NCBI RefSeq assembly: GCF_002899715.1
Contig: NZ_PPEK01000014.1
Coordinates: 1-64,000 of the forward strand
Source: Enteroscipio rubneri
Lineage (GTDB): Bacteria > Actinomycetota > Coriobacteriia > Coriobacteriales > Eggerthellaceae
Direction: 5' to 3'
DNA: 64,000 bases
The position numbers and the translations under genes are program-made. Positions 7,809 through 15,352 of the stretch are shown here, one piece after another. Each line of letters begins with the position of its first letter. Position 1 is the stretch's first letter. The notes under the pieces were generated by a model that was given only the letters and a program-made list of their open reading frames with translations, ran no database searches and was not told the DNA's origin.

Positions 7809-9350
7809 ATGGAATTGATCGAAAAGCTCGAAATCCTCGCCGACGCTGCGAAGTACGACGTCGCCTGCACCTCGTCGGGCATCGACCGCGGCGCGCAAAA
7901 GGGCAAGCTCGGCAACACCCTGGCGGCCGGATGCTGCCACAGCTTCGCGGCCGACGGGCGCTGCATCACCCTGCTCAAGGTGCTCATGACCAACGTCTGC
8001 GTCTACGACTGCGCCTACTGCGCGAACCGCGCGTCCAATGAAGTTCCGCGCGCGGCGTTCAAGCCGCGCGAGCTGGCCGACCTCACTATCGCGTTCTATC
8101 GGCGCAACTACATCGAGGGCCTGTTCCTCAGCTCCGGCGTCATCCGTTCCCCCGACTACACCACCGAGCTCATGATCCAGACGCTCTCCCTCCTGCGTGA
8201 AGAGCACGGCTTCCGCGGCTACATCCACGCGAAGGCCGTGCCCGGCACCTCGCTCGAGCTCGTGCAGCAGCTGGGGCACCTCGCCGACCGCATGAGCGTG
8301 AACATGGAGCTGCCCTCGCAGAAGAGCCTCGCACTGCTCGCCCCCGAGAAGGACAAGCAGCAGATCATCGCCCCCATGCGGCAGATCCGCGACAACATAG
8401 CCGTGGACAAGGACACGCGTGCGCTCGTGCGGCGCGGCACCACGTACATGAAACAGGTCGTGCCGAAGAAGAAGGAGCGCGCATTCGTGCCGGCCGGACA
8501 GTCCACGCAGATGATCGTGGGCGCCACTCCCGAAAGCGACTTCCAGATCCTCAACCTCTCCGCGGCCCTCTACCGCACGCTCTCGCTCAAGCGCGTGTTC
8601 TTCAGTGCCTACACGCCCGTGAACGACGACGCGCGCCTGCCCAGCACCGACGGCGTCCAGCTCAACCGCGAGCACCGCCTGTACCAGGCCGATTGGCTAC
8701 TGCGCTTCTATCGTTTCGATGTCACCGAGATCATCGACGAGAAGCACCCCTTTCTCGACCCCGAGGTGGATCCGAAAGCGAACTGGGCGCTCAACCACTT
8801 GGACTTCTTTCCGGTGGAAGTGAACAAGGCCCCGCTCGATGCGCTGTTGCGCGTGCCCGGCATCGGCGTGAAGGGAGCGCGATCCATCGTGCGCGCCCGC
8901 CGCACCACATGCCTGCGCGAGCAGGAGTTGCGCAAGCTCGGCATCGCGTACAAGCGCGCGCGGTTCTTCATCACTTGCAACGGCAGCTACGCTGGCCAAG
9001 GCGCCGACTTCTCCCGCGAAGGATTGCGGGCGCAGCTGGTCGCGCCCATCGAAGGCGGCAAGCACGGACGGCGCGCGGACAAGACCATACCAGGGCAGAT
9101 GAGCCTATTCGATAGCATCGAAACCCCTGAGAAGAAGCGCATCGCCGACGGCGCCGCCCGAGCGCGGGCGCTTGACAGCGGCCCGGCAGCCGGCGGGGCT
9201 GGCGCAGCCGACACCGCCGACGGCGAGCGCTCCTCCGCAGCCGGTGAGACTGTCGACAAGCGCCCTTCCGCAGCTGACGTTGCTAACAGCAAGCGTTCCT
9301 CCGCAGCCGACGGCGTCTACGGCTGGCAGCGCGCCCTCGAGCATCCCTAG
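7809..9350 (+). CDS. putative DNA modification/repair radical SAM protein (TIGR03916-like)
   Basis: The N-terminal half is a radical SAM domain with the Fe-S motif CVYDCAYC (C64, C68, C71), preceded by a second Cys pair (GCCHSF) near residue 42. A helix-hairpin-helix DNA-binding element (LLRVPGIGVKGARSIV) lies near residues 340-365. This order matches the family described as radical SAM linked to uracil-DNA-glycosylase-type partners, whose substrate is not established. The last 70 residues are a degenerate Ser/Ala/Asp repeat, probably disordered. The ATG at 7809 is chosen over a TTG at 7785. The partner gene begins 11 bases after the stop, as is usual for this family. Confidence 0.85.
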   Translation: MELIEKLEILADAAKYDVACTSSGIDRGAQKGKLGNTLAAGCCHSFAADGRCITLLKVLMTNVCVYDCAYCANRASNEVPRAAFKPRELADLTIAFYRRNYIEGLFLSSGVIRSPDYTTELMIQTLSLLREEHGFRGYIHAKAVPGTSLELVQQLGHLADRMSVNMELPSQKSLALLAPEKDKQQIIAPMRQIRDNIAVDKDTRALVRRGTTYMKQVVPKKKERAFVPAGQSTQMIVGATPESDFQILNLSAALYRTLSLKRVFFSAYTPVNDDARLPSTDGVQLNREHRLYQADWLLRFYRFDVTEIIDEKHPFLDPEVDPKANWALNHLDFFPVEVNKAPLDALLRVPGIGVKGARSIVRARRTTCLREQELRKLGIAYKRARFFITCNGSYAGQGADFSREGLRAQLVAPIEGGKHGRRADKTIPGQMSLFDSIETPEKKRIADGAARARALDSGPAAGGAGAADTADGERSSAAGETVDKRPSAADVANSKRSSAADGVYGWQRALEHP

Positions 9351-9361
9351 GCCGTGTGCGC

Positions 9362-10336
9362 ATGAGCCGCAATCCCGATCCTTCCCCCGCGCCCAAGCCC
9401 ATGCCCGCGCCCTCCCCCGTCCCTACGTCCGAGCAGCCGCTCGAAGACGTGGCCTACGTCTACGACGGCACGCCCGAAGGGCTGTTCACCGCCGTGTTCA
9501 TGGCCTACGCCCATCGCGAGGACCCTCAGGACGTAGCCGTGCATGACACGTTCCAGCCGCGCCTCGGGCAGGCCGTGCGCTCCATCGAGACGGACGAGGA
9601 GCTTGCTCTGCGCGTGCGGCGCGGCATCAGGCGCGCGTGCGGGCATGCCTGCTACGACGCCGCGCTGCGCGCATCGCTCTCCGACGACCCGAGCTCCGGC
9701 ATCGTCGTCTACCGCTTCGTCCGCTATGCGATGGCGGCGAACCGCCCGCACGACTGCACGGGCTGCCGCAAGCGCGGATCGTGCGGCGGCCCCCTAGGCT
9801 CCGGGGGCCCCACCGGCGCGGCCGGCTGCTCGGGCAAGGCGCGCGGCAGCGTCCTCAACGACCTCGCCCATCCCGCGGTGGAGCCGCTCATGCGCCTCGT
9901 GCGCGCCGTCGGCAACGAACGCCACCGCATGCTGCAGTTCCTGCGCTTCGAGCATCTGGAGAACGGCGTGTGGTTCGCGCGCTGCAACCCGAGCGCAGCG
10001 GTGGTGCCCCTGCTCATGGACTGGTTCAGCGGCCGCTTCAACACCCAGCCGTTCATCATTTTCGACGAGAATCACGGCATGGCCGGCGTCTACGAGGGCC
10101 GCGATTGGTACCTCGTGCGCACCGACGAAGTGAACCTGCCCAACAAGGCCTCCGACGAGAAGCTCATGCAGGCCGCATGGAAACGCTTCTACGACACCGT
10201 GGCCATCGAGGCGCGCTACAACCCCGAGCTGCGCCGCCAGTTCATGCCCAAGCGCCTCTGGAAGAACATCATCGAGATGCACGAGCGCATCCCCGGCAAA
10301 GACCTCTCCCACCCGAGGCGCCATCCCGAAGGCTAA
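9362..10336 (+). CDS. DUF4130 partner protein (TIGR03915-like), predicted DNA metabolism
   Basis: This 324-residue protein is the expected companion of the radical SAM gene just upstream. It carries the family pattern YVYDGTPEGLFTAVF near the start, a central DLAHPAVEPLMRLVR ... RMLQFLRFEHLENGV block, and the C-terminal WKRFYDTVAIEARYNPELR region. In related proteins this domain can be fused to a uracil-DNA-glycosylase-like domain; that domain is absent here. Residues about 130-160 form a Cys/Gly-rich insert (CTGCRKRGSC and a later GCSGK) that could hold a metal or Fe-S centre. GTG at 9356 is an alternative start. The pair is probably one transcript from the promoter at 7730. Confidence 0.82.
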   Translation: MSRNPDPSPAPKPMPAPSPVPTSEQPLEDVAYVYDGTPEGLFTAVFMAYAHREDPQDVAVHDTFQPRLGQAVRSIETDEELALRVRRGIRRACGHACYDAALRASLSDDPSSGIVVYRFVRYAMAANRPHDCTGCRKRGSCGGPLGSGGPTGAAGCSGKARGSVLNDLAHPAVEPLMRLVRAVGNERHRMLQFLRFEHLENGVWFARCNPSAAVVPLLMDWFSGRFNTQPFIIFDENHGMAGVYEGRDWYLVRTDEVNLPNKASDEKLMQAAWKRFYDTVAIEARYNPELRRQFMPKRLWKNIIEMHERIPGKDLSHPRRHPEG

Positions 10337-10541
10337 CGGCGTCGCTCCTTGCCCCGGCACCAGCATGCTAGGCGGCGACGCTCCGGCACCAGCAGGCGGC
10401 GTCATTCCAGCGTCGGCATTCCCGGCGGCGACGCTCCCGACATCAGCATTCCGACAGCACGCTCAATGCACCAGCAGGTGGACGACAGGCGAGGGATACG
10501 GGAGCACGTCAATGGCGGTTTGACGGCGCAAGACGACTTTC

Positions 10542-10692
10542 TGGCAGAGATTTCGAGGTATGTGATTTAGAAACGTGCAGAAAACGATTGCGCGCAAAAA
10601 TGCGACGTCGTTTTGCCTGGTCGGAAAATCTCTACGCATCCCGGAGCGGGCTCCCGCTCTATAAAAAATCACATACCTCGGAATCTCTGCCA
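10542..10692. repeat. MITE-like inverted-repeat element, 151 bp
   Basis: The 27-base arms at 10542-10568 and 10666-10692 are inverted copies with one mismatch (starting TGGCAGAGAT and ending in ATCTCTGCCA). They enclose 97 bases containing a small G/C hairpin near 10644. No target-site duplication is obvious. It could be a miniature mobile element or a structured RNA. Confidence 0.55.
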
Positions 10693-10705
10693 TTTTGAGC
10701 CATGC

Positions 10706-10761
10706 CGACGTTTCGTTCCGGGCGGCAATGCAGCAGGTCGACGTTTCGTTCCGGGCGGCAA
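10706..10761. repeat. 23-bp direct repeat pair
   Basis: Two identical 23-base copies (10706-10728 and 10739-10761, core TTTCGTTCCGGGCGGCAA) are separated by 10 bases. A third, degraded copy follows near 10765. Confidence 0.7.
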
Positions 10762-10862
10762 GTCGTCGTTTCATCCTGGATGCCGATACGGCAGGTCGCT
10801 TCCTCGTTCATGCCACGGCGCGCTTGCCCGCGCTGACGCGGGCAGCACGGTCGGCCGTCCCC

Positions 10863-10928
10863 TTACACGCCGGCGAACTCGAAGGCAGGACAAAAACCTC
10901 GGCCATGCGCCCGAGCGTGCTCGTCTCG
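10863..10928 (-). pseudogene. decayed duplicate of the PflX-like 3' end
   Basis: Just downstream of the PflX-like stop, a minus-strand frame reads FCPAFEFAGV then TAA, which parallels the real C-terminus FIPPFDLTGV then TAG. Flanking residues also align loosely. A small 3' tandem duplication is the simplest explanation. Confidence 0.4.
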
Positions 10929-10931
10929 AAC

Positions 10932-12122
10932 CTACACGCCGGTGAGATCAAAGGGCGGGATGAAGCTCTCCTCGGCGGCGCCGCCCTCCTGCCAGAAGTA
11001 GTCCTCCACGCCCAGCTCGTCGGCGAAGTCGAGCAGGCGCTCGTACTCCTCGTCCGGCACGCGCCGCGCCAACTCGGGACAGCGCCGCAGCGCCTCGGCC
11101 GCCCGCGCGTCCCCCGCAGCGGCGGCATCGGCCAGCACGGGCGTGTACTGGTTCATGAGCGACAGCAGAACGTCCGAGCCGAACCGCTCGTGCACGAGCC
11201 GCACGACGCGCTTCGAATCCTCCAACGCGCCCGGCAGCATGAGGTGGCGCACCACCGTGCCGCGCACGAGTCGAGGCCGACCGTCCACGTCGTCGAACGA
11301 AGGCGGACCCGTCTGCGCTACCATGGCCTCGAGCGCCGCCAGCGCGACATCCGGATAGTCGGACGCATGCGAATAGCGCGCCGCCAACGCCGCATCGGCG
11401 TACTTGAAATCGGTCAGGTAGGCGTCCACCGTGCCCGCATTCGCCCGCACGGCCGCAGCCGTCTCGTAGCCCGACGTGTTCCACAGCACCGGCAGCGCCA
11501 GCCCCCGACCACGCGCGATCGCGACGGCCGCGCGCGCCTGCGGCGCGTAGTGGGTAGGCGTCACAAAGTTCACGTTGAGCGCGCCCTGCGCCTCAAGCTC
11601 CAGGCACATCTCGGCCAGCCGCTCCACGCTCACAGGCGCGCCGGCCTCGCCGGCGGCGATGACCGCGTTCTGGCAGTAGACGCACCTGAGCGGGCAGTAC
11701 GCGAAGAACACCGTGCCGCTTCCCGCATCTCCGCTGATGGGGGGCTCCTCCCAGAAATGCAGCGCCGCGCGCGCCACCACGAGCGCGTCGCTCGCGCCGC
11801 ACGTGCCGCGCGCGCCCGAAGCCCGATCGGCTCCGCAGGCCCGCGGGCACAGGTCGCACGACGCCGGCGCAAGCGGCTCAGGCATGCGGTCGCACGTCGC
11901 TTTCGCCGCGCGCCTGTCGCCCGCAATCGTCGCGAATCCATAGCGTGCATCCACCGAACGCTCGCGAGCGAGCCTTGCCGCCGCACCCTTCCCGCTCGCG
12001 TCCTCTGCATCCGCCATGGCGTCGCCCGCAGGCGCGCTCATCGCCGAAGCGCCGCCGGCAAACGCGCTCATCATCGTGGCACCGCCCGCAGGCGCGCTCA
12101 CCGCCGAAGCGTCCCGGATCAA
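10932..12122 (-). CDS. PflX-like radical SAM protein (COG1313)
   Basis: The radical SAM cluster motif CPLRCVYC sits at about residues 143-150, after an N-terminal Cys cluster (CDLCPRACG ... GTCG) typical of the pyruvate-formate-lyase-activating-enzyme-like PflX family. Later blocks (NFVTPTHY, LPVLWNTSGYE, YLTDFKY, RHLMLPG, FIPPFDLTGV) also match that family. It probably makes a glycyl radical or modifies a partner; the target is unknown. The listed TTG start overlaps the stop of the upstream gene (TTGA). The first 45 residues are low-complexity Ser/Ala/Pro/Gly, so the true start may be one of the ATG codons at 12074, 12041 or 12017. Confidence 0.82.
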   Translation of the reverse strand: MIRDASAVSAPAGGATMMSAFAGGASAMSAPAGDAMADAEDASGKGAAARLARERSVDARYGFATIAGDRRAAKATCDRMPEPLAPASCDLCPRACGADRASGARGTCGASDALVVARAALHFWEEPPISGDAGSGTVFFAYCPLRCVYCQNAVIAAGEAGAPVSVERLAEMCLELEAQGALNVNFVTPTHYAPQARAAVAIARGRGLALPVLWNTSGYETAAAVRANAGTVDAYLTDFKYADAALAARYSHASDYPDVALAALEAMVAQTGPPSFDDVDGRPRLVRGTVVRHLMLPGALEDSKRVVRLVHERFGSDVLLSLMNQYTPVLADAAAAGDARAAEALRRCPELARRVPDEEYERLLDFADELGVEDYFWQEGGAAEESFIPPFDLTGV

Positions 12123-13120
12123 TTCGCCGAGAACGAGCCGAACGGTCCGGGATATCCTTGGTACGGATCACGGCCATGATCGTGATCGTGGTCGCAGTCG
12201 TCGCCGCACCCGTCAAGGCCATCGAGGTCCTCGTCATCGTAGTCTTCGACCCCCTCGCCATACGCCTGCTCGGCGCGCGTCCAATCGAGCCCCTGCTCTG
12301 CACAGGCGGCTTCCTCGCCATACACGAGAGCGAGCGCCGCGGGCGATTTGTCGGCCCCGCCGATGACCGCCAGCAGCTCCAGCAGATGCAGGCTCGCCTC
12401 GGCATGGGGCAGAATAAGATCCATATCGTCGGCTGCCATGAGCGCGGCCGAAAGCTCGCCCATGAGCATTTCCACCGTATAATCGCCGTCGAAGCGCATC
12501 GCCGACACCGCGTCCAGCACGTGCTCGGCAAGCGGAGTAGTCGCACCTGCTTGCCCTGTTTCGGCCGCAGCAGGCCCAGCCGAACGGCGATGCGCACGGT
12601 AGAGCGCATCCGCCTCCACGGCCGACACGATCTGGGACACGGTCTGCAGCGTGTACGCAGCGCGCCCGAGCTGGGCTGTTCCCGCTCCGCCTGTGTCTTG
12701 GACCGATCCGACAAGCATCTCCAGCAGCGGGCGCGCGGCCTCCACGCCGTCCTCGTCTCCGGCAACGAAGCAGGCGAGGTTGTCGCGGTCGGCGAACGCT
12801 TCCGGACGCGCAACGTCCAGTACCACAAGCGGAGCCTCAACGAGCACAAGGCTGCTCACCACGGCTACCGCGTTCAACTCGCGAGCGAAATCGGGCGTCG
12901 TCGGCGAAAGGTCAAGCAAGAGGGCGCCCGGGGCAGCCGTTTGCATGTAGCCCTCTTCGTCAAAGTAGGCATCCTCGAGCGCGGTCTGGGATGTGCAGTA
13001 GGTGATGATGACGCCCGCTTCGACAGGGTCGTCGGTCCGCACGTAGCCTGCGGCTTCAAGCCGCTGCGCCATCGCAGCGCCCACCGTCTCGTTGCCGGTG
13101 TATGCAAAAGCCTTCTTCAT
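12119..13120 (-). CDS. 3-hydroxyisobutyrate dehydrogenase-like protein with His/Asp tail
   Basis: This 333-residue protein has the layout of the beta-hydroxyacid dehydrogenase family: an N-terminal Rossmann-type region (MKKAFAYTGNETVGAAMAQR) and a helical C-terminal half. The usual active-site Lys after the GxG motif near residue 150 appears to be replaced (GAGTAQLGRAAYTLQ), so catalysis is doubtful. The C-terminus carries an acidic and His-rich tail (CGDDCDHDHDHGRD) that could bind a divalent metal. Its stop overlaps the start of the PflX-like gene, so the two are probably translated together. Confidence 0.68.
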   Translation of the reverse strand: MKKAFAYTGNETVGAAMAQRLEAAGYVRTDDPVEAGVIITYCTSQTALEDAYFDEEGYMQTAAPGALLLDLSPTTPDFARELNAVAVVSSLVLVEAPLVVLDVARPEAFADRDNLACFVAGDEDGVEAARPLLEMLVGSVQDTGGAGTAQLGRAAYTLQTVSQIVSAVEADALYRAHRRSAGPAAAETGQAGATTPLAEHVLDAVSAMRFDGDYTVEMLMGELSAALMAADDMDLILPHAEASLHLLELLAVIGGADKSPAALALVYGEEAACAEQGLDWTRAEQAYGEGVEDYDDEDLDGLDGCGDDCDHDHDHGRDPYQGYPGPFGSFSAN

Positions 13121-13284
13121 TGAAGCACCTTTCCCGAATTCATCCGCTCGTGTTCTGCCCGTATCCGCCCGCTTGCGCGATCGATTCCAGCCCGCTCGCT
13201 CGCGCTTCGTCCGTCAGGCGCTCGAATCGCCCGTCGCTCGAACGTAGGACGGCGGGCGACATTCTCAGCCGAAGGCGCCTCCCG

Positions 13285-14214
13285 CTAGTCCTCTCCTTTG
13301 ACCCGCTTTGCAATGCGGTCTGCCACGGACAGCTCCTCGCGCTTGTCCCCGCCCCAGAACACCACAGCTATCATGCCGGGGCCCACGTGACTGCCGATGA
13401 CGGGCCCGATGCTGCTCTCCAAAAACAGTATGCTGCCGTCGTCCTTCTCAAGCTCGTCTTTAAGACGCTGGGCATCCTTCGGACAATCGGCGTTGCCTAT
13501 CACCACGCACCGCCCAGGACGCGAATCGGCTTTGCGCTTGCGATAGTATTCGGCCAGCTGCTTGATGCCCTTCTTCCGTCCACGCGCCACGCCCGCTAGG
13601 GCCAGTTTGCCCTCGACCGTAATGGTGAGCAGCGGCTTCACATCCAACTTCGACCCCGCGTAGGCAACTGAGCCGGGAATGCGACCGCCGCGCCGCAGCG
13701 CCTCCAAGTCCTCCACCATAAACTCGGCATCGACAAAAAAACGCGCTTCTTCGGCCCATCGGGCCAGCTCGCACGCCGTCATGCCGTTGTCGCGCTGCCC
13801 GAGCGCCTCGTAAACCAAAAGCGCCTCTGCCACCGAGGCCAGACGGGTGTCCACCAGGTAGAGCTCGGCTTCGGGATGCTCGGCCTTCACCTGCTCGAGC
13901 ACCATCGTGGCGGCGTCGAAGCTGCCCGTCAGCCCGCTCGAGAAGCTCAGGCACACCGTGGGCACGCCGCTAGCGACGGCGCGCTCGAAGGCCTCGCGGT
14001 ACACCGGCATGGGCACCTGGGAGGTGGTGGGCTCCTCGCCGCTGCGCATGGCCTGGTAGAAATCGTGCGCCGACGAGGTCCGGTACAGATCGTCGGCGTG
14101 CTCGCCGTCGCTCATGATGTAGGGGTAGCGGATGAGCTCCACCCCGTCCCTGTCGATCACCTCGTAAGGCAGATCGCAGCAGGAATCGATGATCAGGTTG
14201 CACACTGGCTGCAT
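13285..14214 (-). CDS. DegV family protein (fatty-acid-binding fold)
   Basis: This 309-residue DegV protein starts with NLIIDSCCDLPYEVI and has the lipid-binding Ser/Thr region TSQVPMP and LSFSSGLTGSFDAA, with the late block RRGGRIPGSVAY and GPVIGSHVGPG. DegV proteins bind fatty acids and some deliver them to fatty acid kinase. The ATG at 14214 is chosen because GAAGGAAGG lies upstream; an in-frame extension to 14271 lacks such support. A second DegV gene lies immediately upstream on the same strand. Confidence 0.88.
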   Translation of the reverse strand: MQPVCNLIIDSCCDLPYEVIDRDGVELIRYPYIMSDGEHADDLYRTSSAHDFYQAMRSGEEPTTSQVPMPVYREAFERAVASGVPTVCLSFSSGLTGSFDAATMVLEQVKAEHPEAELYLVDTRLASVAEALLVYEALGQRDNGMTACELARWAEEARFFVDAEFMVEDLEALRRGGRIPGSVAYAGSKLDVKPLLTITVEGKLALAGVARGRKKGIKQLAEYYRKRKADSRPGRCVVIGNADCPKDAQRLKDELEKDDGSILFLESSIGPVIGSHVGPGMIAVVFWGGDKREELSVADRIAKRVKGED

Positions 14215-14350
14215 GTCCGAGCCTTCCTTCGCTTTGTTTTCGTCCGGAACGCCCCTGGCACCCCGGCGCACCCACCGGCGTTACCTCGCGCCCCTGCGCC
14301 CCGGCTCCGCCGACGTCTCCGGCCCGCCGACGCCCCCGGCACCGCGTCGC

Positions 14351-15253
14351 CTACGACGCGCTGACGCGCGCATGGACGGGACCGTTCAGCTTGCCCGCAA
14401 GCGCGCTTGCGCACTCGTAAGCAATCCCCACAGCCGGCCCTACGTGAAGACCGATGACCGGGCTGACGGGCAACACGCCTACCGAACGCCCGATGAGCGG
14501 TTCGACAACCTCGTGCGCCCATGCAACCGCCGGGGTGCGGTCGCCGATATAGTGCACGACAACGTGCTTGAGGCCGTGCTCCTCGACATCCTTCTTGAAC
14601 GTCGCGACAATCTTATCGAGCGCCTTCTTGCGTGTGCGAACCTTCGCGAACGTCGTCGCCTTTCCATCGCTCACCGTGAGCACAGGGGCAAGTTGGATCA
14701 GATTGCCCAAAAGGGCGGCTGCGTTGCCGATACGCCCGCCTTTCTGCAAAAACGTGAGTGTCTCGGGCGTGAACAAAAAGCGGGTGGCCTGCATGCCCTC
14801 AAGCGCAGCGGCAGTGCAACCCGCCAGATCAGCCCCTTCACCACGCGCACGAACAGCATCGAATACCGGCCATGCCTCGTCATAGCCGCACGAGGAGGAA
14901 TCGATGATGGCGTAGGAGAAGTCCAGGTTGCGCGCCTTCACGGCGCGCGCTGCGCGCACCGCACCTTCGTAGGCGCCCGACAACCCCGAGGAGATGAAGA
15001 TGCCCAGCACCTCGTCGCCCGCCTCGGCTGCATCCTCGAACAGTTCTTCGAGCACGAGCTGAGAGGGTTGGCTTGACGTGGGGATATCGTCAACCATGTC
15101 ATAGATGTCCGCATAAAACGCGTCCAGATCCATAGCCGCATCGGCATATTCCACGCCATCGCGGTTCACGTACAACGTGACTATCTCGATGCCGGCGTCG
15201 CGTGCCTCGTCGGCGGGTATGGAGGCAACCGAGTCGGTGATTATCTTGATCAT
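14351..15253 (-). CDS. DegV family protein (second paralogue)
   Basis: This 300-residue DegV protein begins IKIITDSVASIPADEA, with TSSQPS near residue 70, FISSGLSGAYEGA near 95, LQKGGRIGNAA near 165 and SPVIGLHVGPAVG near 270. It is clearly diverged from the neighbouring DegV, so the two probably bind different acyl chains. The start at 15253 is supported by AAGGAAGG; the extension to 15292 is rejected. It lies 99 bases downstream of the nicotinate phosphoribosyltransferase gene, with a hairpin between them. Confidence 0.88.
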   Translation of the reverse strand: MIKIITDSVASIPADEARDAGIEIVTLYVNRDGVEYADAAMDLDAFYADIYDMVDDIPTSSQPSQLVLEELFEDAAEAGDEVLGIFISSGLSGAYEGAVRAARAVKARNLDFSYAIIDSSSCGYDEAWPVFDAVRARGEGADLAGCTAAALEGMQATRFLFTPETLTFLQKGGRIGNAAALLGNLIQLAPVLTVSDGKATTFAKVRTRKKALDKIVATFKKDVEEHGLKHVVVHYIGDRTPAVAWAHEVVEPLIGRSVGVLPVSPVIGLHVGPAVGIAYECASALAGKLNGPVHARVSAS

Positions 15254-15302
15254 GGCGTCCTTCCTTAACCGGAGCCCGCACTTGGGCGGCAAGTTCGCAT
15301 GA

Positions 15303-15340
15303 ATACGGCAGCGGCACCGATATGCGGCCCCACTGCCGTA
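15303..15340 (-). terminator. hairpin between pncB and degV, possible terminator
   Basis: ATACGGCAG (15303-15311) pairs with CTGCCGTAT (15332-15340) around a 20-base loop. There is no U-tract, so it may slow or stabilise transcripts more than end them. Confidence 0.35.
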
Positions 15341-15352
15341 TCCGCTATTAAA

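Larger units (their letters stand above)
10337..10931. other. repeat-rich intergenic region
   Basis: This 595-base gap has no convincing gene. It holds a CCAGCA/GGCGGCG-rich stretch (10337-10500), an inverted-repeat element (10542-10692), 23-base direct repeats (10706-10761), and a decayed copy of the 3' end of the neighbouring radical SAM gene (about 10863-10930). Confidence 0.6.

Noticed and set aside
10337-10500. CRISPR-like array of short CCAGCA/GGCGGCG repeats
   Set aside because: Repeats are irregular, spacing varies, and no cas genes are nearby.
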